Assembly: GCA_900547765.1 (NCBI GenBank)
Contig: URIA01000007.1
Location: 1-54,005 of the forward strand
DNA length: 54,005 nucleotides
Direction of reading: 5' to 3'
Source of the DNA: an uncultured Collinsella sp.
Lineage (GTDB): Bacteria; Actinomycetota; Coriobacteriia; Coriobacteriales; Coriobacteriaceae
Shown here: piece after piece, positions 49,627 through 54,005 of the stretch
Position numbering within the stretch: the first letter of the stretch is position 1
Layout: every line of letters begins with the position of its first letter
Notes under the pieces: generated by a model
Database searches by the model: none
Told to the model about the DNA's origin: nothing
Seen by the model: the letters and a program-made list of their open reading frames with translations, nothing else
Translations under genes and position numbers: made by a program

Positions 49627-50931
49627 ATGGCCAAGAGCAGGTACGCCGATGCCACCAAGGCCGCTCGCAGGGCCGCGATGTCTGCCCACAAAGTCACGGC
49701 TGCGGCGAATGCTGACAACGCCGACGCGTCCGCGCAGCCGACTGCCAGCGCTGCCACCGAGCTCGCCCGCGACGCCCGTCGCGACGAGCTGACGCACGTG
49801 GACGCCAAGGGCGAGGTGCGCATGGTCGACGTGTCCGACAAGGCCGAGACCCATCGCATCGCCATCGCCGAGGGCACCATCCTCATGCATCCCGAGACGC
49901 AGGCCATGGTGCTGCAGGACCGCGCCAAAAAGGGCGACGTGCTTGCCTGCGCGCGCGTGGCGGGCATCATGGCCATCAAACGCACGAGCGATATCATCCC
50001 CATGTGTCATCCGCTGCTCATTACCAAGAGCAAGTGCGACATTGCGCCCATCGCTCCGGCGGGGACGCCGGCCGAGGACGTGCCCGAGGGCTGGGCGCCG
50101 GCGCGCACGGACGGACAGGTTGGCTTTCACGTACTGGTTACGGCCGGCGTGACAGGCAAGACGGGTATCGAGATGGAGGCCCTGACCGGCGCGAGTGCCG
50201 CGTGTCTGACCATCTACGACATGTGCAAGGCCGTCGATCGCGGCATGGAGATCGTCGACGTGCGCCTGTTGCACAAGGAGGGCGGTCGCTCGGGCGTATG
50301 GGACCGCGCCGAGCGTCAGGCCGCTGCTGTTGAGGCCGTGGGAGCCGCGGGCAATGCACCCGCGGGCACACCCGTCGCCGTTGCGCCCGCAGCTCCGGCA
50401 CCGGCCGTTCCCGCGATCGCGTTTATCGGCTACCAAAACTCGGGCAAGACCACGCTCGTCGAGAAGGTTATCGCCGAGCTCACTCGCCGCGGGCTGCGCG
50501 TGGGTTCGCTCAAGCATCACGGGCACCACGGCTTTGATATCGATGTGCCCGCTAAGGATACCTGGCGCCATCACCAGGCCGGATCCAAGCACGTGGGCCT
50601 CATCTGTGCCACGCGCTGGGCGGAGTACGCCGATACGCGCGAGGAGGACGAGATGCCCGCGCGCGAGCTGCTGTCGCGCTACAACGATGTCGACGTGGTG
50701 ATCATTGAGGGCTACAAGACCGAGGGCTTCGACAACATCGTCGTCGCGCGCTCCGGTGTCGACCGTCTGCGCGGCAAGAGCTCGCTCGACCTGGTCGACG
50801 GTCACACACTGGCCCTTGCCTGCAACGAGGCCCTGGCACGCCAGGCATTCGACGCCGGCTTTGCGACCCGAGCCATCAACATCAACGACGCCCGAGCCAT
50901 CTGCGATCTGATCCAAGACCATCTGGCCTAA
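49627..50931 (+). CDS. MoaC-MobB fusion protein
   Basis: 434-residue bifunctional protein for molybdenum cofactor synthesis. Residues ~60-225 are MoaC, cyclic pyranopterin monophosphate synthase (VDVSDKAETHRIAIAEGTIL, PMCHPLLITKSKCDI, EALTGASAACLTIYDMCKAV, HKEGGRSG). An Ala/Pro linker (GNAPAGTPVAVAPAAPAPAV) joins it to MobB at residues ~258-434, a P-loop GTPase for the guanine-dinucleotide branch (FIGYQNSGKTTLVEKVIAEL, VGSLKHHGHHGFDIDVPAKD, VDVVIIEGYKTEGFDNIVV). An unusual Ala-rich N-terminal extension (~55 residues) is present. The ATG at 49627 follows GGAGGATG. Confidence 0.95.
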   Translation: MAKSRYADATKAARRAAMSAHKVTAAANADNADASAQPTASAATELARDARRDELTHVDAKGEVRMVDVSDKAETHRIAIAEGTILMHPETQAMVLQDRAKKGDVLACARVAGIMAIKRTSDIIPMCHPLLITKSKCDIAPIAPAGTPAEDVPEGWAPARTDGQVGFHVLVTAGVTGKTGIEMEALTGASAACLTIYDMCKAVDRGMEIVDVRLLHKEGGRSGVWDRAERQAAAVEAVGAAGNAPAGTPVAVAPAAPAPAVPAIAFIGYQNSGKTTLVEKVIAELTRRGLRVGSLKHHGHHGFDIDVPAKDTWRHHQAGSKHVGLICATRWAEYADTREEDEMPARELLSRYNDVDVVIIEGYKTEGFDNIVVARSGVDRLRGKSSLDLVDGHTLALACNEALARQAFDAGFATRAININDARAICDLIQDHLA

Positions 50932-51027
50932 AACCTGCCAAATAGGGACAGGTTTATTTTGGTAGGTTTTATCTGGGCAAACGCCATTTCCACCACAAAG
51001 GGGCCAGGCACCTTTGTGGTGGTTTTT
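50931..51027. repeat. Composite repeat after moaC-mobB (K copy 2 plus terminator J1)
   Basis: 50931-50989 is the second copy of the dispersed repeat at 15913, inverted. Adjoining it, CCACCACAAAGG (50990-51001) pairs with CCTTTGTGGTGG (51011-51022), followed by TTTTTGCT, a good terminator. The J hairpin recurs nearly identically at 52593-52630. Confidence 0.85.
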
Positions 51028-51119
51028 GCTTTGGTAGATGGTTGGGACATGCCTTACAATCTACCAAGTAGTTCATGACGGGCAAAAAACGGAGAGAAGG
51101 GGCTTGATGCGTCCTTAAT

Positions 51120-51185
51120 GTTTCATGCGGATAGATTGATTTGACAGACGGTGGCGAATGCCCGCCGTCCGCATTCGTATGAAAC
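51120..51185 (+). promoter_or_regulatory. Possible structured leader before the MFS gene
   Basis: Two mutually exclusive pairings are possible. GTTTCAT/GCGGA (51120-51131) can pair with TCCGC (51168-51172) and ATGAAAC (51179-51185). Alternatively CGAATGC (51155-51161) can pair with GCATTCG (51171-51177). The outer arm ends directly at the AAGGAG ribosome site. This could be an attenuator or simply operator symmetry. Confidence 0.35.
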
Positions 51186-51196
51186 AAGGAGTCTCC

Positions 51197-52477
51197 ATGC
51201 TCGTCTCTCTTTTCTCAAAGCCTCAATCATCGCTGTCCGCGCAGGCCAGGCGCCTGGTGGTGATGCGCTTTCTCATCTACACCGGTTTTCAGACCAGCTA
51301 CTTTATCGGCGTCATCGGAACACTCACCTATGCGGACGGCGCTTCGGTCGTCGCGACATCGCTGGCCGTCCTGTTTATGAACGTTTTCGTGATCCTGGGA
51401 TCCTTTGCGGGTGGCGCGGCGCTCGACGCCTGGGGCCCGCGCCGCCATTTCTTGCTGAGCATTGTGGGCACGCTCGCAACTGGCACGGCAATCATCGCCT
51501 TTGGCAGCGCGACCGGCATCGTCCTGCTCGGCGCGGTGTTTCTGGGCTTTACGATGGGGCTCGCCCAGCCCATTGCCACATCCTATCCGGCCTACCTCAC
51601 CGACGATCCTGTCGAGCTCAAAGACATCAACTCCGCCATCGCCATGGTTTCAAACGTGAGTATCATCGTCGGGCCCACGTTGGGCGGCTTTGTCGCGGCT
51701 GCTGCATCGTCACGCGCGGTGTTCGTGCTCATGATGCTCTTTACCGTGCTGGCGCTCGTTGCCGGCTGGGGCTTTAGGTCGCAGACCAGCCATGTCGTCG
51801 GGCATGCGGATGCCGATTCGGCAGAGGAAGGGGAGCGTGCGGGACAAAGCTCCAACCCCAGCACGTCCGCCCGTGTCACCTTCGCGACCAGCATCAAAAC
51901 AGTCTTCACCAACAGCGTCCTCGCCCTGCTGTTCTGCATCATTTTTCTTTCGAACTTTGGCTACGGAGCCTTCGATCCGCTCGAGTCGTTTTTCTATCGC
52001 GATGTCCTACACGTCGGTGTTGAGTGGATGGGCTGGCTCTCGTCGGCCTCGGGCGTGGGCGCGGTGCTGGGTGCTGTGCTCGCGCTCCGCTTGCCGCCGC
52101 ACCTGGTCAACCTTAAAACCCTGCTCGTGGCGCTTATGTCCGTGGGCCTGGGAAGCCTGCTCTATGTGGGGACGCCGTACGTGGGCGTGGCCCTCGTCGG
52201 CCAGATCGCCCTGGGCATTGCTTGGGGTGTCGTCAACCCGCTCCACAACACTATCGTGCAAACGACGGCCCCGCTTGAGCAGCTCGGCCGCGTCAATTCG
52301 GTCATGGGCTTTGGCAATATGTTCGCCGGCGTGGCGCCGCTGGCGATTGCCCAGTGGCTGGCGGCGACATTTGGCGTACAACGGACACTCGTAGGGGCGG
52401 GCATGGTCGTGACGGCAGTTCCCGCGGCGTTGCTGCTGTTTGGACGCCGGCATCTGGATCGTGCCGTAAAGCGGTAA
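51197..52477 (+). CDS. Major facilitator superfamily transporter
   Basis: 426-residue, 12-span MFS protein (MFS_1/MFS_3-like). The motif-A-like loop is seen as GGAALDAWGPRRHFLLSIVG. A central cytoplasmic loop rich in Ser/Glu (HADADSAEEGERAGQSSNPS) separates the halves, and VNPLHNTIVQTTAPLEQLGR with VNSVMGFGNMFAG near the end resembles macrolide-efflux-like members. The substrate is unknown. The ATG at 51197 has AAGGAG. Monocistronic. Confidence 0.9.
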   Translation: MLVSLFSKPQSSLSAQARRLVVMRFLIYTGFQTSYFIGVIGTLTYADGASVVATSLAVLFMNVFVILGSFAGGAALDAWGPRRHFLLSIVGTLATGTAIIAFGSATGIVLLGAVFLGFTMGLAQPIATSYPAYLTDDPVELKDINSAIAMVSNVSIIVGPTLGGFVAAAASSRAVFVLMMLFTVLALVAGWGFRSQTSHVVGHADADSAEEGERAGQSSNPSTSARVTFATSIKTVFTNSVLALLFCIIFLSNFGYGAFDPLESFFYRDVLHVGVEWMGWLSSASGVGAVLGAVLALRLPPHLVNLKTLLVALMSVGLGSLLYVGTPYVGVALVGQIALGIAWGVVNPLHNTIVQTTAPLEQLGRVNSVMGFGNMFAGVAPLAIAQWLAATFGVQRTLVGAGMVVTAVPAALLLFGRRHLDRAVKR

Positions 52478-52478
52478 G

Positions 52479-52543
52479 AAACCATCACAACATTCGATAA
52501 AAACCGCGATTTTGCCGAAAAACGTCGAATGTTGTGATGGTTT
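52479..52543. repeat. Hairpin repeat I, inverted copy of H
   Basis: Perfect 19-bp arms AAACCATCACAACATTCGA (52479-52497) and complement (52525-52543). Read on the other strand, the loop also resembles that of repeat H, so H and I are inverted copies about 4 kb apart. Confidence 0.85.
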
Positions 52544-52592
52544 GCGCCCCGGGTCAGGCCATCCTGCGGATCCGGCCACCCTGCGAGTCCTG

Positions 52593-52630
52593 CCACCACA
52601 AAGGAGCCAGGCACCTTTGTGGTGGTTTTT
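52593..52630 (+). terminator. Hairpin J2, copy of J1
   Basis: CCACCACAAAGG and CCTTTGTGGTGG enclose AGCCAGGCA and are followed by TTTTTGCTTT. It is nearly identical over ~43 nt to 50990-51030. A probable terminator of the MFS gene and a dispersed repeat at once. Confidence 0.85.
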
Positions 52631-52719
52631 GCTTTAACGGGCCGCGCCTGCGCCTTGGTATACCATGTACGCCGTTCGCGAATACACCCCACACCGCCGC
52701 ACATCCCAGAAAGGCCCCC

Positions 52720-53541
52720 ATGGACACCACCTTTAGCCACATCAAAGCCGTGTTCTGCGATATCGACGGTACGCTGCTCACGAGCCAGCACACGGTGTCC
52801 CCGCGCACTGTGGCGGCGATCCGCGCCCTGCGCGAGCGCGGCGTGCTCTTTGGCCTGTGCACCGGGCGCGACGCCCACGCGACCGAGGCCATGTACGAGC
52901 TATGGGGCATCGAAGGCCTGGTGGACGTGCTCGTGGGCTGCGGTGGCGCCGAGGTCATCGACCGCGCGCACGACATCAACGAGCTAAGCTTCCCGCTGCC
53001 GGGCGAGACCATCGCGCGTATCTGCAAGCACATGGCGGACCTTCCGGCAACGCCCGTCTGCCCCCGAGACGGCGTGTTCTACGTGCCCGAGAGCAACGCG
53101 TGCGTCGAGCACCTGTCGCGCGTTGACGGCGTGCCCTACCAGGTGGTCGATTTTGCCGAGTTTTTGCGCGAGCCGCAGCCCAAGGTGATGTTTACCATGG
53201 CGCCCGAGGTAATGCCGCGGGTGATTGAGCGGGCGTCGACGTTTGCCGATAACACTGTTAAGGCGGCGGCTCTGCAAACCACGCAGCGGCTCTACGAGTT
53301 CATGGATCCGCGCGTGTCCAAGACGCGCGGCCTTGTGCGCGTGGCAGAGCTCAACGACATGGAGCTCCAGGACATCTGCGTGTTTGGCGATGCCGATAAC
53401 GACACCTGCATGGTGGCTGACGCCGGCGTGGGCGTGGCCATGGCAAATGGCAGCGACGCCACCCGCGCCGCCGCCGATTTTGTAACCGCCAGCAACGACA
53501 AAGACGGCATCGCGATCTTTATCGAGGAACATCTGCTGTAG
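52720..53541 (+). CDS. Cof-type HAD-IIB phosphatase
   Basis: 273-residue HAD hydrolase with a C2B cap. Motif I is VFCDIDGTLLTS, a Cof-type LCTGRDAHAT block follows, and the C-terminal motif IV is VFGDADNDTCMVADAGVGVA with MANGSDATRAAADFV, as in the YidA/Cof subfamily that dephosphorylates sugar phosphates, FMN or pyridoxal phosphate. The substrate cannot be predicted. The ATG at 52720 has AGAAAGG upstream; the frame further upstream crosses repeat J2 and is not coding. Confidence 0.92.
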   Translation: MDTTFSHIKAVFCDIDGTLLTSQHTVSPRTVAAIRALRERGVLFGLCTGRDAHATEAMYELWGIEGLVDVLVGCGGAEVIDRAHDINELSFPLPGETIARICKHMADLPATPVCPRDGVFYVPESNACVEHLSRVDGVPYQVVDFAEFLREPQPKVMFTMAPEVMPRVIERASTFADNTVKAAALQTTQRLYEFMDPRVSKTRGLVRVAELNDMELQDICVFGDADNDTCMVADAGVGVAMANGSDATRAAADFVTASNDKDGIAIFIEEHLL

Positions 53542-53554
53542 CGCTGGGGGAGAA

Positions 53555-53588
53555 CCACCGCAGAAGGGGGCAGGCTCTTTTGCGGTGG
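53555..53588 (+). terminator. Hairpin J3 after the HAD gene
   Basis: CCACCGCAGAAG pairs with CTTTTGCGGTGG (one G-U) around a 10-nt loop (GGGGCAGGCT). It is related to J1/J2, with the CCACCGCA outer stem of the D/E/F family. There is no T run after it. Confidence 0.6.
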
Positions 53589-54005
53589 CCTCAGGCGATT
53601 TGGGTGAATTGGTACCTAAAATCTGTGGGAAAATTCAAATATGGTTGTCTGAACATCATGCTTCTAACCACCGATGGGTTTTTAGATATTCTCATCAATT
53701 TGGTAGGATATTCATCCCGGTTAATGATCCCCGCTCACGGTCGATTTCCGACCGTTCACAGGATGTTTGCTCTTGAGCAAAATGTTGTGCAAATAAATCT
53801 AATGCCATTAAAAAATAATAGGCAACTAAATTACCAGCAGAAACAAAAAATAGATAGCGAATAAACGAAGGCAAATCCGAGCAACTGTCAAGAGAATTGA
53901 GAACTCGGTTGATTTCCGATCTCAGCCGAACACATTGAGCGGATAGGCCGTTCCCGCAGTTAGCCGAACGCCCCCGCGGCCCCTCCTGGGGTCCGGGGGC
54001 GCCGT
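53589..54005. other. AT-rich non-coding tail with a terminal hairpin
   Basis: No convincing gene. 53600-53880 is clearly AT-richer than the rest; the only frame (about 94 codons from 53580) starts with TTG inside hairpin J3, has no ribosome site and matches no family I know. At 53969-54001, CGCCCCCG pairs with CGGGGGCG with an inner CCCC/GGGG stem, probably a terminator cut by the window end. The 53865-53968 stretch before it could be a small RNA, but I cannot assign one. Confidence 0.4.

Noticed and set aside
53580..53864. 94-codon AT-rich plus-strand frame
   Set aside because: TTG start inside a hairpin, no ribosome site, no recognisable motif.

Overview
The window is GC-rich bacterial chromosome, densely packed with genes on both strands. 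It looks like a member of the Coriobacteriia, and a Collinsella-like gut anaerobe is my best guess. The reasons are the overall codon use, a GlnA2-type glutamine synthetase homologue next to a GlnR-like orphan regulator, tandem feoA-feoA-feoB, larB/larC, and a fused MoaC-MobB. This placement is inference from gene content; no rRNA or tRNA gene is visible to confirm it.

Layout. 1-3.2 kb (minus strand): a small lar operon (larB, a LarC1-only larC, tetR) and serB. 3.4-5.5 kb: aspS, followed by a cluster of variable-stem hairpins. 5.5-12.1 kb: a LacI-type repressor divergent from lacZ, an EbgC-like gene and an amino-acid antiporter gene broken by a one-base contraction in a G run; three copies of CAACCGGTTG lie in the divergent promoter. 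12.4-16.3 kb: an HPr-like protein and the feo ferrous-iron uptake cluster. 16.4-24.7 kb: a complete potassium module, kdpED divergent from kdpFABC, flanked by directly repeated hairpins. 24.9-31.1 kb: an Old-Yellow-Enzyme-type flavoprotein, a Cdc6-like ATPase, a GntR and a LacI regulator, and a RelB/DinJ-nucleotidyltransferase fusion. 31.2-33.3 kb: a glutamine-synthetase homologue that has lost metal ligands, with its GlnR-like regulator. 33.4-35.5 kb: an AT-richer island of three exported or membrane proteins led by a C39-like cysteine peptidase. 35.7-39.9 kb: htrA and ligA. 40.1-41.7 kb: two adjacent toxin-antitoxin modules. 41.7-47.1 kb: a MATE exporter behind a MerR-type promoter, then a heterodimeric ABC exporter. 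47.3-53.5 kb: a nuclease-like protein, moaA, moaC-mobB, an MFS transporter and a HAD phosphatase. The last 460 bp hold no convincing gene.

The genes fall into independent functional units: ion homeostasis (feo, kdp), beta-galactoside use, nitrogen metabolism, molybdenum cofactor synthesis, drug/peptide export and TA modules. Cutting across them are intergenic repeats. One group is short hairpins in which one part of the stem is conserved between copies while another part differs in sequence yet stays perfectly paired. Another is three elements about 160-215 bp long with arms of about 30 bp. I see no transposase in the window. The most unusual proteins are the GS homologue lacking metal ligands, the RelB-MNT fusion, and an HPr with Asp at the regulatory Ser46 position. 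All family assignments come from motif recognition by eye.
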